NCBI GenBank assembly: GCA_027475525.1
Contig: JAMWFC010000049.1
Coordinates: forward strand, 6,184,947-6,248,946
Reading direction: 5' to 3'
From: Macrolepiota albuminosa
Lineage: Eukaryota > Basidiomycota > Agaricomycetes > Agaricales > Agaricaceae
Length of the DNA: 64,000 nucleotides
A program made the translations under genes and the position numbers. The notes beneath the pieces are model-generated. The model worked only from the letters and a program-made list of their open reading frames with translations, made no database searches and was not told the origin of the DNA. Positions 20,141 to 30,170 of the stretch are shown piece after piece. The number at the start of each line of letters is the position of its first letter. The stretch's first letter is position 1.

Positions 20141-22554
20141 CGGTAGGGTCGTTCGTTGGCGTGTTGGTCGGTAAACTCCGGTGGCTTGGCGAGGGCGCCT
20201 TTTCGTTGTCCCCTAGGGAACGTTGGCACCGTTCGTCGGATTCCGGAATTGGGGTCGCTAATTGTGAGGGTCGTTTCCTCGTCGGTAACTGTCTTGACGA
20301 CTGATCGCGCCAAGACGTCGAAAGGTCTGCCAAGTAATAAATCGTATGCTGGGGAGCGTAATATGTGAATCTGAAGATAGAAAGTGATGTCACCAAGGGT
20401 GCAGGGCACGTTCTTGGCGAGGCCTAAAGATCTGTCCACTGTACCGTTAGCGCTCTGCATGTTTAATATAACGGTAGGGTCATAAATGAGGCCTAGATCG
20501 TTAGCGACTTCCGCTGCCATAGAAATGATCTGAGACCCGCTATCCACAATCGCTTCTACCTCGTGCTTGTTGTCGACGGTTAGCGCTACTGACCGAATAG
20601 CGTGCGATTCTTGAGCGACGGTAAGGATGGCGGGGTCCTCTCCATGGTCCACTGACCTAAGGTAGGTCTCCACTGGGTCCACAGAAGTGGCGTTAGCGAT
20701 GGTGTCGGCAAGAGTGTCTTCAGTGTCGGGAGAGTTGATGGTAACAGAGAAACCAGGAAGCGCGTCGTCGAGTTCATCAACCTCGGCAACGGCTGTCGCC
20801 AAGGGTCGTCGGGGAGTGACTGCCGTTTTGACCTGGTTGCGGACGTCGGGAGCAATACTACAAAGTTCTTCTACTGACAAGGTGACGGCGGTTTTCATGA
20901 TACGGTTAAAAACGTGGTTAGATTTCTCTATGTCGAAAATTGGCGCGGTAGGTCGGTAGCCACCCTCAGGACGTTTCTCGGGAGCGGCAAAGTTTCGTTG
21001 GGCGGGAGCATGATATCGGTCGGGAATCCCTGAGTAAGGATGGAGAGGCGGCAAAGGCGGTTCGGGAGCGGTAGCGGACGACGAGGGTTCTGGAGCAGGA
21101 GCAGGGGCAGTAGCAGGCGGTGCGGCAGGAGCAGGTGTCGGTAACTTGCTAGCGGGAGGCATCGGCTTATATCCTTTAAGAGGCTGTTTGGGCTGCTTAA
21201 CTTCAACCCCATCAAACACCTGATTCTTAAGCGAATCCAATTCCTGCTGGAGCTTAGCGATCCGCTCTTCCCGCGAAAAAGTAGGGCGGTCGCCAACGCT
21301 GTCAAAATGTAGGACCTCGTGGATCATCTGCTGTTGCGTTGCCTGTTCAGGGTCGGGGTTGGCGTTGCCAGATAGCGTGCCGGTAACGATTTGTCCTGGG
21401 TTGCGCCTATGCCATTCATCAACTCTCTCCTGGAAGGACTTCTTGTCGGGGTAGTTGGGAATGGTGGCGCCAGAGGTAAGAACTATCTTGCCGTCGATAG
21501 CCCTTCGAATTCTCCCTTGCCGAATATAGTTTTCGAGGGTAGCGCAGCGTCCTCGAGTCATAGTGTGGCCAATTTCCCCACAGAAGTGGCAAGGGCCAGG
21601 TGCGGGAACGTTAGCGGGTCGGTTAGCGGTCAGGTTGGTGGTAATCATAGTTTCGATGCGAGTCATGGCGGATGCGACGGCAGCGGTAATGGCAGCATTG
21701 AGTTCCTCTTTCTTAACGAAGTCGGTAGCAGGAGGCGGGATGGGAATTATACCATTAGTTCGCTCAGGGGGTGGGCTCGTCCTAGCGCGTTGTATACCAA
21801 CGCCAGTGTCCGTGCCCTTGAGAACCCATTTACCTGCTTCAAAGACGTCGGCAACGTTATAGGGCTCGTCTGGGTGGTGAGCCTGATGAACTATCTCTAG
21901 GCGACGGGCAATACGAGTCCACAGTGAAGTCGGGATGCCCTGCTGGAACAGGCGACGCTCCTCATTGATATAGAGCTTGCCGTTTTGTACTAACCACCTA
22001 GCGATCTTCTGGAACTCGCGGTAATACGTGGAGAATGCGCCAAGAGACGATGTGCCACTGTCGAAAGATTCCTGTACTAGTTTCTGGAGCTCGTTTACCG
22101 TGTATCGGGTAGCCTCCTCAGCGCCAGGGTACAGCTGGATCACTGCTGTCTTCCAGTCCTCATACGAAGCGCCTTGGGCTGGAACGGGTGGGGCGGCAGG
22201 AACAAAGGCGGCAAACTCGGTCAAACCTGTCCACGTCTCTGCCGTGTCATATGATACGTATCTTGCCGCGTACTCCTTCATCTGCGTGTGGTCGGTAATG
22301 TTACAATCTCTGAATAGATACTCCAACTCCTTGAAATACTGGGAGAGCTCCCGTGGCTTGGTCTCGTCCCATTTCGGTGCCGAGAAGTGGTTGCGTGGCG
22401 GCATGCGCTGAACTTGTTGTTCCATAGCGACTGGGTTGGCGAGTTCGGTTAGCGGTTGTGGGGAAGGGGTTCTTGATATTGGCGACGGGGTGAGCGAAAT
22501 GACGAGTTGTGAAAGCGGTGTTAAAGGAGTGATGGGGGTAACTGATTGCGGCAA
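20113..22554 (-). CDS. gag: Element A gag with C-terminal protease
   Basis: 813 aa. A Ty3-type capsid region spans about residues 50-250 (KWDETKPRELSQYFKELEYL). A zinc knuckle follows, C322-x2-C325-x4-H330-x6-C337 (CHFCGEIGHTMTRGRC), longer in its last loop than the classic x4. Then come a Pro/Ala-rich linker and a retropepsin-like domain starting EAIVDSGSQ (D671) with the later YDLLLGRPF motif. Gag packages the RNA; the protease matures the polyproteins. Having the protease in the gag ORF, before the frame change, departs from the order in element B, where it is in pol. The start at 22554 is the first ATG of the open frame and lies about 250 bp inside the 5' LTR. Confidence 0.93.
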   Translation of the reverse strand: MPQSVTPITPLTPLSQLVISLTPSPISRTPSPQPLTELANPVAMEQQVQRMPPRNHFSAPKWDETKPRELSQYFKELEYLFRDCNITDHTQMKEYAARYVSYDTAETWTGLTEFAAFVPAAPPVPAQGASYEDWKTAVIQLYPGAEEATRYTVNELQKLVQESFDSGTSSLGAFSTYYREFQKIARWLVQNGKLYINEERRLFQQGIPTSLWTRIARRLEIVHQAHHPDEPYNVADVFEAGKWVLKGTDTGVGIQRARTSPPPERTNGIIPIPPPATDFVKKEELNAAITAAVASAMTRIETMITTNLTANRPANVPAPGPCHFCGEIGHTMTRGRCATLENYIRQGRIRRAIDGKIVLTSGATIPNYPDKKSFQERVDEWHRRNPGQIVTGTLSGNANPDPEQATQQQMIHEVLHFDSVGDRPTFSREERIAKLQQELDSLKNQVFDGVEVKQPKQPLKGYKPMPPASKLPTPAPAAPPATAPAPAPEPSSSATAPEPPLPPLHPYSGIPDRYHAPAQRNFAAPEKRPEGGYRPTAPIFDIEKSNHVFNRIMKTAVTLSVEELCSIAPDVRNQVKTAVTPRRPLATAVAEVDELDDALPGFSVTINSPDTEDTLADTIANATSVDPVETYLRSVDHGEDPAILTVAQESHAIRSVALTVDNKHEVEAIVDSGSQIISMAAEVANDLGLIYDPTVILNMQSANGTVDRSLGLAKNVPCTLGDITFYLQIHILRSPAYDLLLGRPFDVLARSVVKTVTDEETTLTISDPNSGIRRTVPTFPRGQRKGALAKPPEFTDQHANERPYRCFHRPSRR

Positions 22555-22787
22555 AGTAAAGGGCGACGCTAAGGGGTCGTCGGCACTATAATCGAGGGAA
22601 TGCGGGAAGAGATCAGGAAAAGCGTCTACAGTGGCGTTCTGTAGTTCCTGTGCGAGAGAGAGACCCGGTAAGGCACCAGGTGGTTGTGGAGTTGATGGGT
22701 GAGAAGGAGCAATGCCTTCTGCCGACTGCTCTAGCAGACGGCGCCTACGCTGAAGACGGGTTTCTGGCGGAATTCTGCCCTAGAGAT
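22555..22787. other. Element A 5' leader
   Basis: Untranslated region between primer-binding site and the gag ATG, likely containing packaging signals. It holds CGSYAA/TTRSCG motifs like the rest of the element; no ORF of note. Confidence 0.45.
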
Positions 22788-22805
22788 CCCTCGCGGTGGG
22801 CTCCA
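22788..22805 (-). other. Primer-binding site of element A
   Basis: On the minus strand, three bases after the LTR end, TGGAGCCCACCGCGAGGG begins with TGG and would pair with a tRNA 3' end ...GGGCUCCA. The base before CCA would be U, which suggests a Cys-type tRNA, but I cannot confirm the tRNA. Confidence 0.7.
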
Positions 22806-22808
22806 ATT

Positions 22809-23756
22809 TGATGACGCCCAAAGTTTTGGTCAGCAACAAATGCAACTTAAAGTGTTACCGGACCAAGAGCTTGCGTTGGGCGCGCTAAAAGTAATTTGAG
22901 GAGTCCCGGGCAGGTCCCAGAGAACGTGCCTATAAAAATGAGGAAAATCGGTAACGGGGTCGGCAAGTGTCAAGCGCTAAGGTAAAGCGCCTAAGGAAAA
23001 TGCGGTAAGTGAACATGGCAATGTGAGCGGCAAGAGCACGATATGCTTAGCGAAGTCTAAGCGTCGATAATGCCTGCCGTAGTTGCAAGGCGCGAGTATG
23101 TCGAGTGTTGGCGAGCGTCTGCAACTGCCGATGAGTTTTGACGTTGCCGACCGTAGCGTAAATGAGCTCTTGAGCGTAAGTGAGACTGAAGTAAGTGGGG
23201 GAAACTCTGGTCTATTGTTCTGCTCTATGTACAAGTCGGTAAGTACTTTTATACTACAATGAGTTTGCCGTCGCCAGTGGCTAATGACGCCAGAGTGCGG
23301 TAAACTGGAAAATTTCAAAGGGGCTGCTCCAACGGTTTCCGATCCCTACCGTCCTTTGAGGACCCTTGGCGCCACCAGGCGGCAGATCGCGGTGCTAAAC
23401 CATCAATCCATCACCCTTCTGTCTGTCAAAACACCTAAGCGACGTTGGGCGCCAAATCGAGACGGTAAGCGGTGTCAGACGCCAAGGTCAAACGCCAAGC
23501 TGTCCGTCAGTTTTTGATAGATCATCAAACTTCTCGCTAAGCGCTGTCGTCAGTGACTGATGCCATCTGTCAGTTGTCATTCTGTCTGCCGATCGGCGCT
23601 ATCACTGATTGGATCTGCTTCTTGCCATGCGCGGCCGTCAGAAATGGCTTAAAATAGGTAGAACGCGTGCGCTAAGTTCGGAACGAGTGCGGCAAGGTTT
23701 CCGGGGCCGGTGCCGAGCCTGCCGTTGATGCGCCTAACCTGTATAGGGTCCTATCA
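22809..23756 (-). repeat. Element A 5' LTR
   Basis: 948 bp and equal in length to the 3' LTR. It differs at two positions that I noticed (gcgcgc for gcgtgc near 22882, and ccatgc for ccgtgc near 23626). It should hold the promoter for gag-pol transcription toward lower coordinates. Confidence 0.95.
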
Positions 23757-24121
23757 CCGTACATTGATGGTTATGTTTGGCAGGATTCCACGATTGCACG
23801 CCAACTTGGCGTCACACTCACAAATTTCAATCCCCAATGCGAAGAAGACGCTGACTTGTCTTGCTGGGTTGAATTTTCTGTCGATGAATTAAAAACTTAC
23901 AATGCCTGCCCCGAGGCCGGTTATATCAGTGACACCCCCCCCGAATCTCCCGTTCTCGCTCCTACAGATACGCCCCGTAGTCCCAGCCAAGCAAGTGATA
24001 AATCGAGTAGCTCAAGCAGTGAAGACGAATCATCAGACAGGCCTGGTAAGTTGCTCAGTACAGGTGTCGATATTGTACTCATTCACTTAATCTAGCTGCT
24101 AAGCGAATCCAACGGTCATAG
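23757..24121 (+). pseudogene. JmjC-domain gene, 3' part
   Basis: This continues the exon cut at 12439. Joining ...TTATCCGT to ACATTGATGG gives YPYIDGYVWQDSTIARQL, then DLSCWVEFSVDEL and a Ser/Asp-rich tail (DKSSSSSSEDESSDRP). A 50 nt intron (24046-24095, GTAAGT...TCTAG) leads to the short last exon AAKRIQRS with TAG at 24119-24121. The acidic Ser tail is like that of many nuclear proteins. The reading frame across the insertion is the best proof that element A landed inside this gene. Confidence 0.75.
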
Positions 24122-24305
24122 CATTTGTTATTTGTTGTAGTTTATGTCACCGCCTTTTTTTAGTCTGTTTGTCCAATTATCATGTATACCATCAAACAAG
24201 ACGGTACAACATCCAGTGTCTGAAACAAATAAGATTGGTAAATTGTTTACCGCACAGAAGACGGTAAAAATGCTCGATCCAATATTTATGTCACGCTAGA
24301 GTAAC

Positions 24306-24431
24306 CTGCTGTTGTAAGCTGCTCCAGCAGCGGTTTATGTAAGCTGACACTACAGCAACAGTTTATGTAAGCTGATGCTCCATCAATAGGTTATGTAAGC
24401 TGATGCTCCAGCAGTCATTTACATAATCTAT
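24306..24431. repeat. ~28 bp repeat array, left end of Helitron
   Basis: Four imperfect units of TTTATGTAAGCTG followed by a form of ATGCTCCAGCAG. This is the reverse complement of the array unit at 33187-33406. It lies within 20 bp of the helicase stop, so it marks the Helitron 3' side. The GCTGC/GCAGC stretches could form short hairpins. Confidence 0.8.
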
Positions 24432-24448
24432 CACTTCCATTGACATGA

Positions 24449-27400
24449 TCAATCTCTCCTGATGTATACAGCCAACGTGGCTGTCCTGGAATTGCACTTT
24501 GACATATCAATCAAGCTCATAGATTCACTTTTCTTTATCATTTTATATCCAGTTGTCAATCCGTCATGATGCCAAGATTCATTAGATGAAGATACATAAT
24601 GGCTTGAAAAATAAGAGTTGCCAAAATATATAACTCCTTTTAGTGTGTACTTACTCACCCTCGAAGAATCAATGGTCGTGATTTCAAGCCTCTTATCCAT
24701 GTCAACTGATACACTTGATATATCAAAATAGATAATCGGAGGGGCCATCAGAAACTGAGAAACCTTGATTAGTCGTCTCGCACATGAATCACACCTTGTG
24801 CTTGTATAGCACCAAAAGTCATCAACATGCTCACGAATAGATGGTCTTCCTGGCGTCAGTATGATCATTAGTGATTTTGATTTCACTCTCTGACAGGCCG
24901 TGGCATGGTGAGCTGGACAGACCATAAACAAATCAAGCACATCTGACATGTTGACAGATAGTTTGTTAATCAAAGAGTGTACAGACGTGTATTCACCAAA
25001 TGGGAACTCTCTGTGATTCCTCTGAGACAGCTTGGTCCGAAGCCATTCCCTGGTCTCCTCAAGGGCCTCATGATCTCCCAGGGCGATACTATGGAAATCC
25101 TTCACTAGATGTTTGTTTAGACGCAGGCTCAATGCACTAAGCTTTTGAGACCATTCTAGAGGATCTTCTTGCCATAAATTGTATATAATAGACAATACAG
25201 AATCATATGCGCAACTGTTCAGCTTCCATGAACAGGCAAAGGGGGGACAAGTACCTTGCAAAATAGACAGACTATCTGCATGACTCAACCGTTGGCGTTT
25301 GCTTGGACCATGCTCAATGTCTTCCTGCATCTTCCGTTTTCCTGTGCTGCATGGATCCTTGTATACCTTGGCCCCTCTGGCAGGGATGAAAGTGTTTTTG
25401 GGCAATGGCCTTTCTTGTAGCGGCCTCTCTCTTGATATTATATGCCAATTGATATCTATGTACCCTGAATCATCAAATTGATCGTTTTTACCCCATCTCA
25501 GGGATGGATGCAAATGAGGAGGAAAGTATGTGTCACTTTTGCATTGTCTAAATGATGCTATCAAATCGGACCATCTTGGAGCGTCATGGAAACCCTTTGG
25601 CAGCTTCCCTACATACCTCAGCCTCGTTATCTCATCCAGCAACTCTAAATCCCAGAACTCCTGACGTAGTGCGCCAGTTGCTTTTCCTTGAATGACGGTT
25701 CTGTCAAATCCACGTATTATAATAGTGCCAGCTGCAGTAGCGCTTCGGGACAGTGCTGTATAGTAAGCCTGATGGGATTGACATTTGAACAAGTCAACAG
25801 GATTAAAAGGCCTAGTCTTCCCTTGGCTAGCGTAATCGGTTATAGCATAGTTGACGAGTATTTCGATTTGTGATCGCGAAATTGTAATCTTTTGGTCGTT
25901 AGGTAGACTGCATTCAGTCGAAACAGTGCTTCTAGTTATTGGTACTATGTCTTCAGGAAGACCTTCTATTTGTATGTGATGTGGTGGATTCTTCAGTTTT
26001 ACAAACAGCGTGTCTATCATACGTTGACCAACAGAACCCATACATGACTTCCATCCATATACGTAACCTTCTTGACCATTTGTGATACAGAGCTTGGTGG
26101 CAATGTTAGTCTTAATGATAATAGGTAAGTCAACACATAGCGACAGTTTGCCTGCAACTTGACCAGATGTGGATGACGGAGGCTGCTCCCATAGAATATT
26201 CTGAATAGAGGAGTGTAGAGGAACTCTGTTTCTACCTGATGCTCCTCGACCTTTACCTTGGCATGTGCTCTCGTCACCCTTGTCAAGTACAGTATCTTCG
26301 CTAAAGAAATCTGTCAGCTCGAGTCCACTCTCCAGGGCAAATCTGCTACTTCCAACCACATTGACAGCATCTTTATCTATGTTGTGTGCTGTTATGATAG
26401 ACACATTACGGAAGTCATCATTGAGAAGCGAGGAGTCTGAAAGATTGGAGACTTGCCGAGACTCCAGGAACTGGATATTGTCTTTGGTGCATGCTTGATA
26501 CCTCATGTTAGCAAGGGCCGTTCTAAAGGATTTGTTGTCTGGACTTTGCATTGTCTGTCTCATATTCTGTCTCAATATGACTACTGTAGTAACCTGGTGC
26601 CAAACTGCTTTACCCAATGCAGCCTTTTGTTTGTTCAGATCTATAGATCGCATACCCACACTGCGACTGTACAGCGCTGCATTCTCACGGCCAGTTACTG
26701 GCAGCAGCTGAGCAAAATCGCCAGCAAACACCATGTTCATACCACCAAAAGGGAGGTGTGACAGACCTGTAATCTGAGCAAGGCACGCTGATATCTTGTA
26801 CATATCCCTGCAAGACAACATGGACACTTCGTCAAAAAATACATATTGCACCCCGATAAGGCGTGACTTTACTTGAGCCAGTTGTGCCGGAGAGTCGCGT
26901 ACCATATCATTAATTCCAAACAGATAATGGTAAGTCGATCCACCTAACAATGATGCTGCGGTGCCGGTAGGAGCAACCACTGCAAACCTATGAGATTCTC
27001 CACGGGCTGCAAAGTATTGGGACAGCGCCTTAAGCACCTGCGTTTTCCCGGTGCCCCCCATACCCCCCATATACATTCTCAACTGTTTAGGGTTAGAAGT
27101 GGCAGCGTGGTTAGCCACTATTCTAAATGCTCTGGTTTGTTTCTCATTGAGATTGAAACTGGTAGTAATTTCGGATATAGTGGGTTCCTATTTGATATTC
27201 AAATGTTTTTTCTCTAGGAAACTACGATCACATACTTCCACAATGCCCAGCTTGTTTTGTTCATCCGATCTTCCAATGTGCTGTTTACGAACAGACGACA
27301 TGTCTTTTTGCCTATCTTTTAGTATGGACGCACGAGTTTCACTGATCTTATGTCTCCAGTAAGTACTGGGCATGTCTGACACAGAAGGTGAATGCTTCGT

Positions 27401-27637
27401 TGTAACAGGGGAGGTTTGGCCCATTACAGGCTTATCCCAATTCAGGCTCGTCATGGTGGAAGTCATAATAGCCATATCTCTCCGACGTTTTAGTTTGGTT
27501 TTGCCAAGCTCATTACTACAGTCAAGGTCTATCCCGTAGTCCTTAGGTTGTCCGTTATCTTCATTGTCCATTATGATCCTTTTGTTCGGTATCTCTGACA
27601 TTGGAAACTGAATTGTCCATTCCTGGGAATGCCACAC
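24449..27637 (-). pseudogene. Helitron helicase with a C-terminal USP/C19-like domain
   Basis: A Pif1-family SF1 helicase runs from about 27187: EPTISEI...FNLNEKQTRAF, Walker A GGMGGTGKTQ, Walker B YVFFDEVSM, FAGDFAQLLP, ILRQNMR, ITDYASQGKT and YYTALSRS. Downstream (residues about 625-889 of the 889 aa frame starting at 27118) lies an extra domain. A Cys box LNSCAYDSVLSIIYNLW (C636), paired cysteines (VCPAHHATAC, CDSCARR) and a His box YTLKGVIYFGN...SSHYVSS (H840) fit a ubiquitin-specific-protease fold. TAG at 27188-27190 separates helicase from linker, and the linker is out of frame with the Rep ORF near 27590. The helicase unwinds donor DNA in rolling-circle transposition. The protease role is unknown and its assignment rests on motifs. 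Confidence 0.75.
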
Positions 27638-29218
27638 CGCCTCGCTTCAACTGTGCATAGAAATCGTCACGGGCATCCAAACACTCATACTTAATATTCA
27701 TATTAGCCATAAGACACAGTTGCCTTTTGGTAAAATGATGGTTGTTGAATGCCATGCTCCATAAATCATACTTGTTTTTTAAATCAGCACCTGAATGCCA
27801 AGGCTTGAATAAGGTAAGCATTGTGAGGCAGTATTCATCTCTATCCCCTTTATCACACCTTGGAAGAGTAGGACCAATGAAATTGGGCATGCGCTTCTGC
27901 CCTGGCAGATATACAAGGGTAGCATGGGAGTCCGACAAGGGATGATCGTCTGTAAAGTTGACGGTCAGCGTGTTGGCCGATTTAGACTTGCAACTTTTGT
28001 TCCCTCTACGAGTTGATTTTACTCGTTCGCATCTAGAAGCCCATTTGTACAATGTCATGTTGCGCAATTCTATGCCATGGTATATGTAGTCAAACACAGG
28101 AGATAGTCCCACCACTCGGCCTTTCTTTCTGATGATCGCTATTTTGTCAGATCCGTATGAACTGTCAGTTGGCTGATCGTCGGGCCAAGCACGTTTGACC
28201 TCGCGGACGAAGCTGGGCCAATGAAGATTGGTGAATTTATGGTCGGTGTAATGATCGGGGTTACCAAGAAGGTACATACATATCATCGGGGAACCCATTT
28301 CTGACTTTGCACTCATTACATTAGCCATTTTTGTCATGAGAGACCTTGCTTTTTCTTGCTGTGGGAGAGGTCTGTTAACAATATCTTGGTATTTTGTGAG
28401 CACTGTGCCAACAGCCTCAAATGCTGTGTACGTTTTAAGCGATGATTTAGTTATATATTTAGTGACATATAAAAGGACACCCCTGACCGCCGTTCCCGAA
28501 CGAAGACTAGTTACATCAGTGTTGCATCTAAACAAATAACTCAAAGATGCGGTGAATGTATTCAGCCATGGTTCCGCTTTACGCATATTGAGCGCACCTG
28601 TTAGAGGGTCGACTTCAGTCTGTTGGAAGAGTTCTTTGGGAAACCGAGCCTTACATCTGCCCCATTTGTTGTCTAGACACCCTTTATTCTCTTTGCCTAA
28701 TTTTTTACTTCCGTCCTTCTTATATGATGTATGGCAGGTATGCACATTTGACCTAAATACAATGTCATCTACAGTGTTACAGAATTGAGTCCACCAATTA
28801 GATGTCTCCTCACATCCGACACACTCCTGGGGCAGTGCCTGAGGGTCAGATTGACCAGCATCAGGTATATTGTCCGTAGAAGCATCACGGGCTGTTGGTA
28901 CTGAGAGTTTGTTGATTGAAGTTTCTTGTTTACTCCAACACAAATGATTGGGAGGAGGGGGCTGGGGCATCGTCCGCGTGGGATCAATATATTCTGGCAT
29001 CTTCTTGGATTTTTCAATGTTATCTATTACTTTGTCCATTGTCCCAGTAAGGAAGTCGCCGGTGAAGGCAGATTCCAGATATTCCACTAGGGCCCTCTAA
29101 AAATCAGATGAGTGGTCCATGATTTTCCGACGAGCTTCCTCAGATGATAGACTTCCATGAAGCCAAAGCAGCATATGCAGATGCAAGGTAAGTCTACCTT
29201 GCTGCTTGACTGTCCCGT
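27561..29218 (-). pseudogene. Helitron Rep endonuclease region, C-terminal part
   Basis: Directly below the LTR the frame reads GTVKQQGRLTLHLHMLLWLHG. HLH is the HUH metal-binding motif of rolling-circle replication initiators. An in-frame TAG (29097-29099, probably from CAG) follows, then a long frame from 29087 (VEYLESAFTGDFL) with LLYVTKYITKSS, the tyrosine motif (Y-x3-Y) of Helitron Rep. Other segments (RCKARFPKEL, DDHPLSDSHATLVYLPG) are typical of the Helitron replication protein. The frame ends at 27561 and coding continues in another frame (ORF to 27188). Rep nicks donor and target DNA and joins strands through the tyrosines. Key residues are present, but the reading frame is broken. 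Confidence 0.8.
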
Positions 29219-30166
29219 TGATAGGACCCCATACAGGTTAGGCGCATCAACGGCAGGCTCGGCACCGGCTCCGGAAACCTTGCCGCACTCGTTCCGAACT
29301 TGGCGCACGCGTTTTACCTATTTTAAGCCATTCCCGACGGCCAGACACGGCAAGAAGCAGATCCGATCAATGATAGTGCCGACGGCAGCAGGAATGACAA
29401 CTGACAGATGGCATCAGTCACTGATGACAGCGCTTAGCGAGAAGCCTGATGATCTATCAAAAACTGACGGACAGCTTGGCGTTTGACCTTGGCGTCTGAC
29501 ACCGCTTAGCGTCTCGATTTGGCGCCTGACATCGCTTAGGTGCTCTGACGGACAGAAGGGTGATGGAGTGATGGTTTAGCTTCGCGATCTGTCGCCTGGC
29601 GTCGCTAAGGCTCTTGAATGGACGGTAGGGATCTGAAACCGTTGGAGCTACCTCTTTGAAATTTTCCAGTTTACCGCACTCTGGCGTCATTAGCCACTGG
29701 CGACGGCGAACTCATTGTAGTATAAAAGTACTTACCGACTTGTACATAGGACAAGAGACGAATAGACCACAGTTTCCCCCTTTCCTCAGTCTCCCTTACG
29801 CTCAAGAGCTCATTTACGCTACGGTCGGCAACGTCAAACTCATCGGCAGTTGCAGACGTTCGCCAATACTCGACATACTCGCGCCTTGCAACTACGGCAG
29901 GCACTATCGACGCTTAGACCTCGCTAAGCTTATCGGACTCTTGCCGCTTACCTTTGCCGTGTTCACTTACCGCATTTTCCTTAGGCGCTTTACCTTAGCG
30001 CTTGACACTTGCTGACCGCCGTTACCGACTTTTACCCTTTTTCACAGACGCGTTCTCTGGGACCTGCCCGGGACTCCTCAAATCACTTTTAGCGCGCCCA
30101 ACGCACACTCTTGGTACGGTAACACTTTTGTTACATTTGTTGCTGACCAAACTTTGGGCGTCATCA
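29219..30166 (+). repeat. Solo LTR of element A family inside the Helitron
   Basis: 948 bp, opposite orientation to the element A LTRs: begins TGATAGGACCCC, ends GGGCGTCATCA. Flanked by CCGT at 29215-29218 and 30167-30170. It cuts the Rep coding region. Removing it with one CCGT gives the continuous reading SAYYGTVKQQGRLTLHLH, so the Helitron frame was intact here at insertion. Confidence 0.93.
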
Positions 30167-30170
30167 CCGT

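Larger units (their letters stand above)
12440..23756 (-). mobile_element. Element A: full-length Ty3/gypsy retrotransposon with antisense accessory gene
   Basis: This is an 11.3 kb element, gag-pol on the minus strand. Both LTRs are 948 bp and I found only two differences between them (near 12513/22882 and 13257/23626), so the insertion is young. Order along the minus strand: 5' LTR (22809-23756), PBS, gag with protease, pol overlapping in the -1 frame, an accessory gene on the opposite strand, polypurine tract, 3' LTR (12440-13387). A 4 bp duplication CCGT flanks it (12436-12439 and 23757-23760). It sits in an exon of a JmjC gene, and deleting it with one CCGT restores that reading frame. 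All element ORFs are open, so it may be autonomous and active. The unusual features are the antisense Zn-cluster gene and an element-wide excess of the hexamer CGSYAA. Confidence 0.95.

Noticed and set aside
22785..22805. tRNA-like 3' end next to the 5' LTR
   Set aside because: Only about 20 nt match a tRNA 3' end pattern; it is the primer-binding site, not a tRNA gene.
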